Assembly: GCA_002501485.1 (NCBI GenBank)
Contig: DLTS01000077.1
Location: 1-13,023, forward strand
DNA from: Acidimicrobiaceae bacterium UBA7830
GTDB lineage: Bacteria; Actinomycetota; Acidimicrobiia; Acidimicrobiales; Ilumatobacteraceae
Length of the DNA: 13,023 nt
Direction: 5' to 3'
Shown here one piece after another: positions 13,021 to 13,023 of the stretch. A program made the translations under genes and the position numbers. The notes beneath the pieces are model-generated. The model was not told where the DNA came from, ran no database searches, and saw nothing but the letters and a program-made list of their open reading frames with translations. Numbering within the stretch: the first letter of the stretch is position 1; each line of letters starts with the position of its first letter.

Positions 13021-13023
13021 ATT

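Noticed and set aside
1..13023. CRISPR array, insertion sequence, phage or defence genes
   Set aside because: I found no regularly spaced repeats, transposase or integrase motifs, or terminal inverted repeats.

Overview
The window looks like the chromosome of a free-living actinobacterium with moderate GC and dense gene packing. A marine or aquatic acidimicrobial lineage would fit, but that placement is inference. The clearest taxonomic clue is crgA, a divisome gene essentially restricted to Actinobacteria, lying head-to-head with a trpG/pabA gene. In Mycobacterium the crgA/trpG neighbourhood lies close to the replication origin. Several starts have a TANNNT -10 box 6-8 nt before the start codon, the leaderless arrangement common in Actinobacteria.

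Layout. 1-551 (-): trpG/pabA glutamine amidotransferase, cut by the left window edge. 633-917 (+): crgA. About 1038-1301 (-): small membrane-anchored CxxC protein, flanked by two perfect DnaA-box 9-mers within a 15-bp direct repeat. 1393-2562 (-): thiolase, divergent from 2670-4508 (+): long-chain acyl-CoA synthetase. 4505-4981 (-): MarR regulator, divergent from 5015-6854 (+): hotdog thioesterase, SpoU-type RNA methyltransferase and AhpD-like protein. 6891-8438 (+): DUF389 membrane protein with its own promoter and three C-terminal modules that look alike. 8462-9301 (-): Thr-rich lipoprotein, divergent from 9404-10264 (+): purU. 10270-11448 (-): acyl-CoA dehydrogenase, divergent from 11527-12867 (+): M20 peptidase. 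12947-13020 (-): tRNA-His with an imperfect acceptor stem at the window edge.

Function. Ligase, acyl-CoA dehydrogenase, thiolase and thioesterase suggest fatty-acid or acyl-CoA catabolism, with the MarR protein a possible but unproven regulator. trpG/pabA and purU belong to chorismate/folate and one-carbon metabolism. CrgA, the SpoU methyltransferase and tRNA-His are housekeeping genes. I see no CRISPR array, insertion sequence, phage gene or obvious defence system, and no gene-free stretch longer than about 120 bases. The most notable non-coding signals are the DnaA-box cluster at 1001-1362, the repeated leaderless-promoter pattern, and inverted repeats in three divergent intergenic regions.
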